Of a stretch of 64,000 nt of DNA, positions 36,101 to 51,100 are shown piece after piece. The stretch is from Panonychus citri (lineage: Eukaryota; Arthropoda; Arachnida; Trombidiformes; Tetranychidae), in assembly GCF_014898815.1 (NCBI RefSeq), contig NW_026515539.1, positions 2,232,001-2,296,000 of the forward strand. Direction: 5' to 3'. Numbering within the stretch: position 1 is the first letter of the stretch; each line of letters starts with the position of its first letter. The translations under genes and the position numbers were made by a program. The notes beneath the pieces were generated by a model. The model was given only the letters and a program-made list of their open reading frames with translations. It had not been told where the DNA came from and did no database searches.

Positions 36101-39100
36101 TTTCCCTGTAAAAACAACAATAATTCTGGAAATCTCTTGGAAAATAAGGAAAACAAATGCACAGATTCTGTAATTCATGTTACCTCAAGGCAAAAGAATT
36201 GAGAGATTCTCTTTGTAAAGAAATTGTAGTTTTCTTATATCTGGAAGTTATCATGTAAAAAGTCAAAGAAAAACAAAGTTTAGTGACTTTGTGAGCAGTT
36301 CAAATGAAATCGCAGGAAATTTTAACGATATATTAATGAATATGAATTTTTTCCTATTATTTTATCATCTTACATTTAATTGTATTCATCTGGGAAAAAA
36401 AATCTCCTTGTATTTATCATGAACATGATGATATTTTATCATGAATAGTAATAATAATTTTAAGTTTTTTCTCTCCTCTTTTTCTCTCTCTTCCTCATTC
36501 ATATAAATATCAGTGTGTTCAGGGATATTGAAAGATAACATGAACAAACTGAACTATACTTGAATCTTCATGAAGATAATTTGATGTAGGTTTCATCTTT
36601 GATTCTCGAGAGTAAATTGTTACTATTAGAGGAAACAAAAATTGGATATATTATGGAGGAGAAAGAGAGAGAAATGAAGATGATCATGAGGCATGGAAAG
36701 AAGCTAAAATAAAGGAAGTGGAAGATAACTGTTAAGTTTGATGATAATATTATCATCCTCATGTACATTTGATAATAATAATACTTAGTCTCATTAGTCT
36801 GTGAAACTATTCAATTAGTTGGGAAACACATTCAACTGTTAAATTGTGCACCATTTATCCTCAAGGTATATTCAACATTTACACTAAATAACAGTTATTA
36901 TCATTGTAATTTGTATTCATTGTTGTTGATCAATAATCACGACCCAAGTGAGAGTGTCAATGTTGATCAGAGCTTTTTTTTATCTACATCTTATTCATTT
37001 CCATAGGTTTTCAAGTAACACTTAAGATTTACCAATATTTTCATTGGTATCATGATGATACTCAGCACATGTGAATTGTTATCTTACTTTTTCAGGGTAA
37101 ATATGAATTTCTTTGCCTGGTTCTGGATTTTTTCAAAGAAACTTTTATTCACCTGAGATGTGAATTTAGTTTTTTCACTTACGAAAGATTCATTTTAGAA
37201 AATTGTGAATTTTTTTCTTTACCATTTTCTGTGTTCTTTTCTGTGTTCCCATTGATAACTCTTAAGCTTCAGGGCGATTCCATATTCACATTTGATTCTA
37301 GCATTTGGATCATAAAATGTTGATGAAGAAAAAAAAACATCTACTCTATTATTTACATTGTATTCCCACATGAATTAGTGTTACATTAGGTTGAGCATGA
37401 TGAATATTCCATATTTGAGAGATTCCATTTTTTCTGATTTCTATGATTTTCTGAAAGCCACAATGTGACACATTTTTGTGGCTAACATGATGTTGATGAT
37501 GATGAAGGATATTCATTTGTTTCATCATATTGGAATCATACATTATCAATGGAAGGCATAACTACCCTTCAATAGGCTGTCACCTTTATTGAGATCATTC
37601 AGCTTGTCAGAATTTTATCCTTCAACCTTAGGAATCTGTTGGAAAAGTGTTATCGTCAACTTTGATTATGAAAATAAGTCAACAGCTAAATGAATGATTG
37701 AAAAGGTTATCAGTTAATGAGAACGAGATTTTTTCCCTTCATTCATATCGATTCCCGATTTGATTAAACTTCATTTTCCATGGTGCCTGAGTGTCAATGT
37801 TTTCTCATGATAAAAATGTCGAGCTCATTATTTCATCAAATGTAAAATGGTTGATTTTTGTGCTCTTTCAGATTAATTACCTGAGCCTTTAGTTTCTCCG
37901 CCATTATTATGATATTATTATTACTCAAAATGAACAAGATAGAATGAACTTTTTTCTTCTTCTTTTTCTTCATCATCAAATTTTCTGTTAATCTTTCGGT
38001 GATTTATTTAACATTCTCATTAGCTAATGTAATAAGAGATTACTCCGAATTCATTTTGTGAATAATTATCTTTTGCATTGGATATTGGGATTTATCATCA
38101 TGTTGATCAACTGAGTGAAATCTGCTCACAGGGTATTCTTAGTATTCAATGAGAGTCTCATAACATCAGAATTATATTAAATTGTAATGATAATCTGATA
38201 GTAATGAAAAAAAAGGTAAAATACTAGAAATTTAATCTCAAGTTATTATTCAGTTGAATTGAATTTGATGAAGAAAAAAACAAGCTGAATGTTTTATCAT
38301 GACTCATGTATATATTAATACATGAATTTACACCAGGATTGAATTGAGTTGGTATCTATTGAATATTACTTATCATGATGAAGATGATTATTTGTTCATA
38401 TGAGTTGATTATCATACGATAGTTATCATGAAAATTTATTTACATTTGACATTGAACATAATAAATGTTGTTGATCTGATGATATTACACCAATAGTATA
38501 AATTGAATATCAATTTGAGTAGTTCAATTATCTCGTCACCATCAACTATCATTGATAGATTTTTATATGTATAAATTATTCTGAATCAAGTTAGGAAATT
38601 ATCAATCCTCTGAACAATTGAGTAAAAAACTTTTGTAGTTGCTACATGATTGTTAACCCAATGTCATGATAAGTTTGACAGGGACAAGATTTCAAAGTAA
38701 ATCTATTTCCCTTTTAATGTATAGTAGCTAGAAAAATAATTTGCGACTGAATTTAAATATTTCATCTGAAAGGAGAAGCAGAAAAAAAAAGTTTCCTCAA
38801 TTGAATCATCATGAAAATTGAGAGAAGATTCTCAAAGACAGAGATAAAAAAATAGCAAATGATTCCCCTGATTTCGTCTCATGATAATGTTACAATAACC
38901 AAATGAAAAGGTTGAAATGAATTGATTGAGTTTTATTGTGTCATTGGTGATTGAAGTGGGGTGGGTTTGCTTAACAAAGAGATTCCCATGAAAGGTTTCA
39001 GAATTGATTTCACATGAGAAATGATATTCAACCTTGAACATTCAGAACTTTCTCCTCCCCTCATAATATCATAATATTTTTACCCTTTTTGGAAATTGAG

Positions 39101-42100
39101 TTATCTCTTACAAATGATCCAACAATACAATCAAATTTAATTGTCAATTTAAAGTCAACAATTGAAATTGTAGATAAACTTTTATTTTTTTTCTATTAAT
39201 ATTGATCAGCTGATGGAAAACCATTTTTTTCCTTCTTACCAATCACATTAAAAGAAACACCAAAATACAACATCAACATAAGAAGATGAAAAGATAATAA
39301 TAAGTTTGAGCAAGAAAAGAGTTCAATATACCTGAATTTTCATGATACAAACCATGGAATAGAATGAGAATTTCTGGTGAGAAGAAAATTTTTCTTTCTT
39401 TTTTTTCTTCAAATAGTAAAAAGCTTTTTCTCTCTTCTTTCACCTTCTCTCTACATTGTGATTTATCTTCTTTTCCTTTGTTTTTTTCTTCTTCTTCATG
39501 ATTATCCTGAACATGATGAATCCAAAGAAGAAAGAATAGATTCTCACATTTCTTTTTTTCTCTCCAGGTAAATCCCAAGCCATTTAACATAAAGAATCTT
39601 TTTCTGGCTCTTAACTTGAGTTCTATTCAATTCTACCATTTTCTTGTATTCTCATAATCATCATCCTTATCATCTTCATCTTCTCCTCCTTCGTCATCAT
39701 CATCATCTTCAAGTGAGACCCATTAACCTGACTAACTGAAGAGAATGGAACATTTTCTTTTCTTCTTCTTCTTCGCTCTCGCATCTTCATTTCTCCTCAG
39801 AGTCTTAAGAACAGGTTAGACTATTGAATGTCTTTTGTCATCCACAGCATCTGTATAATCAGTATTATGATGAAGATGATAAACAACAACACCAACATTA
39901 TAGCATGAAAATATATCATAAACATGGAAATAGTTAATAACAGAAATTTAAGTTTCGTCTTCGTCAATTATTTAGTTCAACTAATAAAATAGCAAACAAA
40001 TAAAGATGAGAACATTTTCCTCGTCAGAATATTCAGCATTCACTGTTTTCCATTCCATTCATATCTATTATTATGATAATATCTAACACTTTCTCTCTCA
40101 CCTTTCTCTTATTATCATTATATTATCATCATTTTTTTTGGATGGAAATCAATGATGAGAGAAAATGAAATATTCATCTTCTATTTAACCAGCATTCATA
40201 AACAAGAATCGAGTTCAGATCATTATCTTTATTAGTTTTTGCGTCTTTAACATCTAATGAAAGTTCAATAATACTCATGGTAATCATTTGGAACTCAAAA
40301 TTAATCAGATTTTCTGGTTTTAGTTTTATTTTTACTTCTGTTCACATTAGCATAACTGATGAAATTGAATTCAAATGATTGATTAATTTGAAACTCTTTC
40401 CTTTACTTGAAACCAGAATGTTTTTAATCAACAGCTTCCAGAATACATGGAAAATAATCTTCAATTTCAAACAGAATGTTATTAATTCAAATACGAAGCT
40501 TGAAACTCTAATGAGAAAAGATCTTTTTTTCTAGTAGAAATTCTTATTATACTAAAATGATAATAATCTCTGTTAAGTTCTGAACATTTAGTTCATGGGT
40601 TGTCAAAGAATTAAATATTAACGAAAAATGTATTTTTATTCGTAATTCAGAAAATTCGTATTACATGTATAATAATAGAAACGATAACAATAACAAATGG
40701 CAACGAAATTTTCATCTGATTCTAAATTCTAAAGAGAACTTTTTTATTTCTCTGTAATAAGAATTTTAAAATGAAAAAATTTATCATTCGAAGTGAAAAA
40801 AAATTCCAAATTCAAATCTGATAAGTTACTTGATAGAATACTAGTAATGTAAACCATGTATATATTGAAGTTCGTTGGTTGATCCATCATATTGAACTCA
40901 TTTTCTGTAGAACTCTGAATCTTATCATGATATCGATCAGAGAAAATTTTCTGCAAAAATGTTCTATGCTTTTAATCTGAATACTTCTAAAGAAAAGGAC
41001 AAAGTTCTCTGATTTAACACGTTTAATATGAAAAAAAAATCGAAACAAAAGATTGCACTTATCGGGAATTTTGTCCAGTTACTTGAGGGAATTTAAGAAG
41101 AAAGAAAAGAAGCTTAATTTCTTCCAATGAAAAGAAATATTTTTCCCAACCTTCTTTTCCTTCATATTATCAGAATTAACATTACGAATTATATAATGAA
41201 CGAAATGCAGAGAAAACCTCACACAGGGAATGGATGAAATAATAATCAGAATGAGAATCAGAATTAGAGGTTTTCTCTTTTTCATCAAACTAATACAAGT
41301 ATAATAAAAGTAACTCCTGAAGACTGAATCACTCGGCGGATATAAGGCTTTATTCAAACCGGAACCAGGGAAAGATCTGATAACCTCAGTCAATTGTAAC
41401 AATTTTTACCTTTTTCTTGTGTATTGATAATAATGATCATAGTAATCATAATGAGTATGAAATTATGGCTTATATCATTATCATGGTTCTGAATTGTACA
41501 ATAAACTTCTGAGAACTGGGGAAAGAATTATTTTTTTCTCTCCTCTTGCCATGGGAAAAAAAGAAAACGAGGATTTCCTTTTTTTGGTGGTAAAATTTTT
41601 TTCTCACATGATGAATTTACTTTTCTATCTTTTATTTCATTTTTTCCGTAATCAACTTCCATGATAATCATACATATAATTCTGGACATAAAAAGGAGAA
41701 AAATAAATATGAAAATGTCATGGAATCAGAGTTACCAGGTCATGTCAAGTATTGGAAGTGAATATAAAGATGATGAAAGGAAGGGAAGGAAAATGTTACC
41801 AATAGTTTTCTGAACTGGAGTCATGATGAATCTATTTTCTGCTTTTTTTTGTTCGACATGCAAATTCAAGATTTATTCACAGTAAGAATCAGTTCAGTTG
41901 AACTTTTGGTAATCATGATAAATATAAGAAAGTTCATCTTGGATCTTTGATTTATCCACACCAATCATGATGTGATATCATGATGGTTACATCAAAAGGT
42001 AACCCAAAACTAGAGGTTGATGTTTTTCTTTGTGTTAGTTGTCTCATAATCAAATGATGTCAAACTTTTCTGACCATTTTTGGTCTTCTTGCTGACCAGT

Positions 42101-45100
42101 GACCAATTTATTTGATTGATCAGTTTAAAAGATGGCAGCCACTTGACAGAAAATAATAGTGGCTAAGAGAAAGAATAAAAAAATATGAGAGAAAGATAGG
42201 GTGAAAAAGAATTTCCAACCTTATCATCATTATCATCTTGAAACATTCTTCGTTTATTTGGGAAATAGAAGACGAAAAGGTCGAATAATTCATCCTCATC
42301 ATCTTGCTCATCATTTTCTGTCAACTCGACGGTTGAAATCTATTCGAAAGCCAAGAACCAAGAGTATCCAGAGAGAGAGAAAGTGAGAGAGGTTTGTTTT
42401 TCTTGTCATCCTTTTATCATCTTCATCTTTCTTTCTTAGTCTCTTTCTCGCCACTTTAATCTTTATCTTCATCATCTTCTATCCACATAAAGCTCTTATT
42501 TCAAGTTTGGTAACCTGACAATCACTTTCCATGTTACTGTATTATATCAATGGTTCATGGTGGTGGATGAATCAGGGCGGAGGGTTGAGTAGGGTGGATA
42601 GTTTTTTTTACTAAAAGTAAATATTATATGTACAATTGTTATGTGATAATAATTTTATGATGAACAAGACAAACTATTTTTTGACAGTTAAGCCTCAAAG
42701 GGATAAGGATGTTAAATGTGATGACGATAATCATCCACATCTTCATCACTTTCTCTTGTTATCTTGAGGTTTTTACGCTGTAAGTGTGTTGATAATTCAT
42801 TGTGAGAATATATATCACAACTCATGCTACTTATTTACTTGTTTATCATGAAAATGTCTCTCTGAACATGAAAGTTTCACCTTTCAAACAATAACATCAT
42901 GTTAGTCTAACAACTATCATGACGATTGCCTTACAAATTGATCAAATATCTTGACTCGCAAGACTTTTATCTTGTTCAATATAATCATCATTATCTTTGT
43001 TATTTACATGAAGCATTTCCTTTAGAATATCATTTTACCCTGAAAGATATTTCACAATAAAGGAAACATTGGATTCGTTTTTCTTTTCATTTACCTTTCA
43101 TCTCATTCCATGATAGCTTCAGGTCTTTTGAGAGATCTATTTGAACATTGGTTTATGGTCAAAGTCGAGAAAAGGTAATACAACACCTTTTCGAACTTCT
43201 GTCGGGAATCATTAGTATGAACTTTAATTTAATAGATGAACTAATATGTTTCATGAAAGCGAGAGAAATTTAATCATCATCTTCAGAACTTTCAGTTTGA
43301 TATCACTAAAGATAAGCTGAAGCTTCCTAGTCGATATAATAAAATTCTGTTAATAACAATACCAATTCCGTTTTGAGATTAAATCACCAAGGTAACCAAA
43401 ATATTCAGAATATGGTGTAATATTATATTCCCCCATTGAAACCATGGTACATGAGAAAACTCATCTTCACAACAGAATATGAATAAATTACCCATCATTA
43501 TCTTCAATGAACATTGAAAGTAATATATTTGTTTTGATTTCAACAATCATAATGGTGAAAAGAATAAACAAAAAATCAAATTTAACAAAAATTCTGATTT
43601 TCTTATTCTTTTGAATTTTATTTTTCATAAGTTTGTATGAAAGAGAAGGAAGAAAAATTATTCCATGAATATAAAAGATGAAAAAGAGAAAACGAAATCA
43701 TAAAGCACTTGAAAGAGAGAGAGAGAGATGTCTGTATTTGTTTCGGCCATTTTATTACTCAGCAACGAGAAGAAATGAAAAATTCCAATATGATCTTATT
43801 CAGAACTATTAATGTTCCGAGTTAACAAATGTTCATATCCATCATTCTGATGCTAATGATGATAAGAAAAGCTCAACATCCTTTTTGCATAATCAAAATA
43901 ATGGGTGAAAGTTATAAAACAAAATCTTCACCTTCCCACTTCCTCCACCCATTTTTCCTCCTTCATCATCTATAGTCCATCTTTATCATCATCGTCTTCA
44001 TCTTTCTCCACCTCAATATCATCACTCAAAATAATCAGAATAATAAACAATGCAAACAGATAGAAAGAAAAAAAACATTTCGATGAGTCTGAGCAGCCTA
44101 AGGAACTACATCTCAATTTGCCATGATGATGATGAGAGTAAAAGATGAAGATGAAAAACCATCATCAGTCTTGATCATCATCACTGAGATTACAGAATTT
44201 TCTTCTTCTTTTTCTTCTTAATCAATGTGTTTACTTTGTTAAATTACATTAACCTTTGTTTTCTATCGAAGGTTTGAAAATGAATCAGATCATGAAACTT
44301 TTTTTAAACTCGAGCAAACTCACAAAGTCGAGAGAAAGATTCTTGATTCTCATTCGGGGGAAAGTCACTGAATTTACCATGAAAGTTTCTCTGTTCAATG
44401 AAATTCAGTGTGATCTTTATCACTATCACCGTGAAAGAAAAACGGACACATTAACCTTTGACCTGGATATTCACAAGGTGAATTTATTATTAACTCAGGA
44501 AATATCAAAAACTGAACATGAAATGTTTACCCATCAAAAAAAAACAGTTATAAGTGTGAATTACATTGAAAATTGTGTTGATCATCTTGATGATCAGTCA
44601 AAGGCAATGGCGGATATTTTATAATCATAATAATAGGAATCAACGAGAAAAAAATGTAACTTGATTGATGATAATTTTCATGGCTCATAGGGTTATGTGT
44701 ATGTCACTTGATCAATATTATTATTATATTATCATGATAATAATACTTGTTCAATGATATTATTCAGTGTTTCAATGTTTCTCTTAGGCCTGAGACTTTG
44801 AAATAGAATAGGGAAAAAAATATTCCGCCAAAATGGTTGATAAGTTTGAATTGAGTTCCTCGGTGTAACATGCTGGATGTTGGTTCTTTCTTTATCGTCG
44901 AAAAGTTCAGGGAGGCAAATTCTCCTCTCGTAAACTTTCATCAGGGCGAACATGGAAAAGAGAATGAAAAAAAAATTCCTAACTGAACATGAATTCCCTG
45001 AACGAGAATCAAGCTCATTAGTATCGATCCTGTGCTATTTTTACACATCCCCTGAATCATGATGATAATGGTGATGATTATGTGTTATTATTTTTTCATA

Positions 45101-48100
45101 TTTCATTAGCAATTGTTTATTATATCATCAATTATTATATAATACTATCAATACTAATATCTTGTTACATTGTTTTAAATATTTATCATGACAATGATCA
45201 GAATTATCATCAACTTTTTCAATATGAATAATCAATAAAAATCATGTTTCTACATTCAAGCTTGATTGTTTCTCATGTTTCTTGTGATTCAGTTCAATTG
45301 TTTCTCCTTCTTTCCTCTCAATTGAATATTTATTTCTTTCTCTGAACTTTACTGAACCTCATTAATCTTCAGGATGAATTCAATTGGATCTCTTTCAAAT
45401 CCGATAATCTTAATTGAAGAAATTAACTCTCATTAGATTTATTTATATGTAAGCCTTGATGATAATGGTGATGGTGATGTTGAAGATTCACCAAAAAGGT
45501 GTGAGCATGATAATATCACAGAAAAAGGTTAAAGACAAAGATAAATTCATGATGATGATAAAAGGATGGATACAATAGATGAATATTGTTTGGGCGTGGA
45601 TAATATTGTTGTCCACAATTTTACTTAATGGTGCTTTTCCCCTGATCTATCATCATGATCATCGTTATCATGATGATGATTGTTAATCATTTAGAGACTG
45701 AGTAATAATATACAAGGATAACAGTGAAAATATATTATATCAAATGATGAAAAATAAAAGGTTTCTTTAGTTTTTTGGTGAGCCTTTGATTTATTGTTTT
45801 ATTACTGTTCAAGTTGTGTTACTGGTTGGTTAAAATCAGAGGAAGATGAGAGAGTAAGAGAGGGAAGGAGAGAGTAAGATTGCTGAATCTGATTGTGATC
45901 CAGAATTTTGGGTGACTCTATCATGACATGAAAAACTGTTCATGGTTCACGAAAGAAGAAGAAGATGAAGATGATGATGATGATGAGAAAGAAATGCGAG
46001 AAAAATAAGAGAAAACGTTTATCTCTCGATTTTCTCCCGCCCTCATGATTCTCAGAACTTTTCAAGCTTCTGTTTTGCGAAATATTCTGAAAAAAAAAGA
46101 TATTCCATCATTTGCAAAAAGTTTCTCTTCCATTTCATGATGATGATGATGATGATGATACTTAGATACACCATGAAGGAAGGATAATGACTGGTAAAGA
46201 ATTGATCTTAAATGTTATCCTAATCATAATCATCAACAAATCATGTGTAAATTTTCAAACTAAAAAATGAACCAATAAGTTCATCACCATCATTTCATGA
46301 TAACAGGGATGTGTCAACCCTCCTGCACCCACTTTCCACTTTCTGTTTCTCTTTCTTTTCTCATCTTTATCGATTTTTCCACCTTCAATTGTAAAAAGAA
46401 ACTATTTTGTTATTTTCATCTTTTCAGTCTTATTTTGGTTCTCTCATCTTCCATTACATCCCAAGTCTTTATACTCCTTCCTTATCATGCTCACCATCAG
46501 AACTTTCACCCACCCCTCCTCCTTCTTTATCTTCATCTTCCTTTTTTCTCTCATCATCATCATCATCATCATTTTATTTCTCTTTGTTTCGCCTTTTTCT
46601 TGTCTTTATTTTTCTTCTTTAAATGTTACAATAAAAAATTTCGAACTTGAAGATAACTTTGTTTATCATCATTCTCATCATCATCTTAGCTTCTTAGCCT
46701 CTATCATCATGATCATTCCTCTTTCTCTGTTTATTATCCATCATCACTTCCTCCTTCTCATCTTCCTCCTCTTTTCTTTGAATAAAATGGCTAAAAAGTT
46801 TGTTCGCTATTCAGAAAAATCTGAAAGCATACTTATCATTATTAACCATGAATTCTTATCAATCAGAATCAGAATCATCTCTCCTTCATGGAGAACCCAA
46901 AGTTTTCTCATGAATCTCTAGCTGAGAAAAAAAATTGTTAACTTATGAATTCTGAGATTTTGATCAGAAAAAAAAGTTTGTTTTCCTTTCACCATCATGA
47001 TGATATTTTTTGTTCATTCTCCTACATATAAATACATTTACCTCCCTGACACACTTTCATCATCATATCCTCATCTTCATGATAATACATGAGGAAAAAA
47101 ACAGCATCAAAAATAAGATGTACCCTGAATCAAGTTAACCATGAAAATGAACAAGGAAAACCTTGGAACCTCTGACAATTTCATCTAAACTGTTTTCAAT
47201 TAACAACATGGAACAATTTTGATTACAATATAATCAACTGCCATCATCATTAATTGATTGACTATTGATTATCAACCGATCAACACTAACAATCTAACAA
47301 CAATATAAAAGATAATTAATCGTTCATTACCGATTAATTAATCTAAAACTCAATCTGAGGGCAAAGCAAAAATTGGTTAAACAATTTAACCTCATCAAGT
47401 TACAAATAACAATCAGTTAGTTAGTTAATTGTCAATTAATTATCACTTCACTATTATCATGATGATGACAACAATTTAGCTGAGTAAATATTAATAGTAT
47501 TCAACTAGTATTAAATATAATTTATTCATCTCTATGATTAGAGAATTGAATTGAATATTAACCAGGAAAGAAAATTTTCATTCTAAATTCAGGAAAAGGG
47601 AGAAAAATGAAAATTTCTGGTTTTCCATGATGATGAAATTGAACAATATTCTCATAATGGTTACAATTAATTTGAATTTGATTGTTATCTTGTCAACAGA
47701 ATGAATTGGAATTAAATTTAATTCAGTTGCAATATTAACTTTTAACGTGATTTTTTTTGTCATCTAACGATCAACAAAAAAAAACTAAGTTTTCTTAATT
47801 GTCATCGATTCTGGTGATTTAATTTCATCTTGGTTGTTAATCACAATATCAACAAGATGATTCTGAAATTTAATTATGAATACATGGTGTTCAAATTGTG
47901 AGAATTGTTTATCCTTTTTGTCAACAATTTATTTCAATTCAATTCTGACAATCAAATGATTTGTACTATTCCATGATTATTATTTGATCAGTTTCTCAAG
48001 ACTCTTGAAAGATCCTCAACTATTCATTCATCATCTTGTCATCCTTATCATCTTAGTAGATAATTTATCCTCTTTTGTTTTTTCTATTCTCTCATCATCC

Positions 48101-51100
48101 TTATCTTCATCAAATTATTTTTTCGACTTAATGTAATGTTTGTATTCTGTGACCAGAACAATATGATAATCTTACTCAGGTTTATCTTTTTCATCATCAT
48201 CATATTAATAGTTATACAAAATATCTCAAATTTCAGAAGGAAAAAAAAACAATGAGAGAGTATCATCATCATCAGATGATGAGAATGAGAATGAGAATGG
48301 AGAAGATGAGAAGTTTTTTCTCGTTCTCTTATTTTTTCTTCTTCTTCTTCTTTGATCATTTCGAGTAATTTTTTTTTCTCTTCTCTTTCGTTTCTCGTTC
48401 GAATTCACTAGTTTTTTTCCCTCTTTTTCTTTCATTTTTCTTCCTTTTCTGTTTCTGAGTCTTATCATGTCAACTATATCTTAATAACAGGAAAAAGTTT
48501 TCGAAGGAAAAATGATAAAGAATATTATTATTTCTCTTTCTTTTTCTCTTTCCTTCTCTTCATAATCATCATCATCATCAACTAACAAAGTCTCAGATGA
48601 TATCAACTTTACTTTTAGCTTTTAGCTTAACTCTCTCACTCACTCCCTCCCTTTTGTTGTCATCATGATGATTATGATAATGGTGATAATAGTAATTTCT
48701 GTGATGATAAAGATGAAAACTCTTATATTATCATTTTTCTCTTTCTTTTTCACTCTGTTTTCTTATTCTTTTTCCTTAGTTGACCAATCGGTCTCTTCTG
48801 TCGAGTCAGTGTAAATAAATAGGTTATTATGGGTTCAATGATTGATCCAATTAGATTTACTTAGTGAACCAGAGGGGGGAATGAGTATGATGATGATAAT
48901 ATTGATGATGACGAAAGTGAGCATGATGATTATCATTCAGTGAGGCAAACAAATTTAGGCTTTTATTTGGCCACAAAAGTCAACATAATCACTGTAAACC
49001 GATATTAAGCTAAAGCTGAAACTTCATCTTAATCTTTATCTTTTGTTTTCATTGATAATGACACCGGTGAGCTTCAGGGTGGTGGTGGTGGTGTTGAAGA
49101 TGGAGATTTAATTGAACTGGTTAAGCTATTAACAGGAAGAAAAACAATAAACTGTATTTATCATCATAATAATGATGACAGTTAATAGTTATTTCTTAAT
49201 GCGTCTTAACCATCTTTCATCATCATCATCTTCTCTCATCTTCATCCCTTCATCATCATTAACAGTAATTCACACACTTAAAGACATCATATTAATACAC
49301 ACTAATCTTTTTAAGAAGATAAAGATGATCAGGATGATATTGATCATTCAATCAAATTGTTTAATGAGTTAATCAGTTGAGTCTAATTTCCGTCTAATCA
49401 AAATCTCATCCGATCTCAAATTCAGATTCAGATTAAGTTCTGAGCCTCTTTTTTTCATATCTGTAGCTTGAAATAATTGCTTTCGCTTCAGTGATGATGA
49501 TGACGACGATGATGAAGATGAAGATGATGAGGTGATGATGAGAATGAGGTGGGGTTGATGTGAAAAATGAGAAGTTTTGACAAAGAGGAAAAAAAATGTC
49601 ATCAAAGTTAATATTATTAACTTAATAGTAACTTGAAGGCAAAGTGGTGACAATGATGAAGAAAAAGAAAGTAACTTTAATTAGAAAAAAATTTTACTCT
49701 GTTAATTACAATCAAGTTAATTTAATAATCATTGTAGTTTCTTATGGCTTATGGTTAGTCTTCAATTAATGATCAACTAATTTTCAGTTGCATTTCATGT
49801 TTGCCTAATTTTTTTTTCTTGCTTCTTCATCATCATTATGATGATGACAAATTACAGTTGACTTGTGCTGATGAAGAAGATACCAGATGATAAACCAGGA
49901 TGATGATGGAGGTAAAATGTCAAGACTTTAAGTCACGATATGTTGACATGAAAATGTTCATTCTAAGTAACATTTACCTTAGATTTTTGCATCTTTCATT
50001 TGATTTTATCACTGATTCTCTTTAAGCATTTACCTGTTCCCATTTATCTCACTTAAATCATTACCGTCAGAATTTTGACTCAGTTTAATTTAATTTGGAA
50101 GAAAAATTATCTCTCATTTCTATTTCTCTTTCATTTACATTCATAATTAAATATTGATTAGAAAAGTTTTTTCTCCTTCAACATTGTCACTTTTTGTCAC
50201 CATAATCAACTTGAGTTACTTTCCATCAACATCATCAGTTGATTCTCAATTTAATACTGAGTTTCATTTCATATCCGAAATTGACTTGATAAGCTAAGCA
50301 AAAAATAGCTCATGCAAATACTTACGATATACTTTACCTTTAAATCAGAACTTTTTTTTATCGTTCTAACTCAATCAAGTTAAGCGATCTTTTTATCACA
50401 TAATCAATGGGACGATAATGGTGATATTGAAGAGGATTCCAGGGAAAATAGAGTTGACAAAGTTTTCTGATGAAATCCCAATTGGAATCGAAAGTGAAAC
50501 TTGATATAACATTTTAAATGTTTTAAAATTTCAAGTTTTCTTCATTCTCAGAATCCTTGTTAACGTAGATCTATTTAAATACCTGAATCAGCAAGAAAAC
50601 AGATGATTATAAAATCCCCTGAAATCCCTGATACTGAATCATCACCTTCATGAGTAAAATAAATAAACCATAGACTGTAATCATGACTGTATATTCATTG
50701 ATTGGTTTCAATTTAAATCCAATAATAGATAGTTAATATTACAATTAACATTACTCATACTCACTATGGCTTAGAATTCAAGATTAGGGATGAAATTTAA
50801 TCAAAGAATCGGAAAAATAATCAAGATGATTACATGAGTTTTTCAAATGGATCATAATGAGTTGATAGTGAAAAAGATTAGGATCAGTGATTCACCTTAA
50901 ATTCAAGTATCATGTTCCCTGTTAACTTTACCATGATAATCAACGTGGAAAATTGGAAAATTTAAATTGGAAATCATTTTTCTCTCTTTCATCCAACATC
51001 AACAATGAAAACCACTGGTTCCAAGTATTCAGTTAATGGTCCACCTGAGTATCTGCTATTGATCAAGTTCAATAAGGTGAAGTTATTATAATATCAGATA

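Noticed and set aside
44256..44624. 122-codon open frame in the stomatin intron as an independent gene
   Set aside because: No recognisable domain, no second exon, no conserved motif, and length is within chance for 22 kb. Kept only as a note in the intron entry.
46297..49653. Serine/histidine/phenylalanine-rich open frames in the 46-50 kb region
   Set aside because: They are translations of (TCA)n, (TTC)n and (ATG)n low-complexity DNA and overlap each other on both strands.
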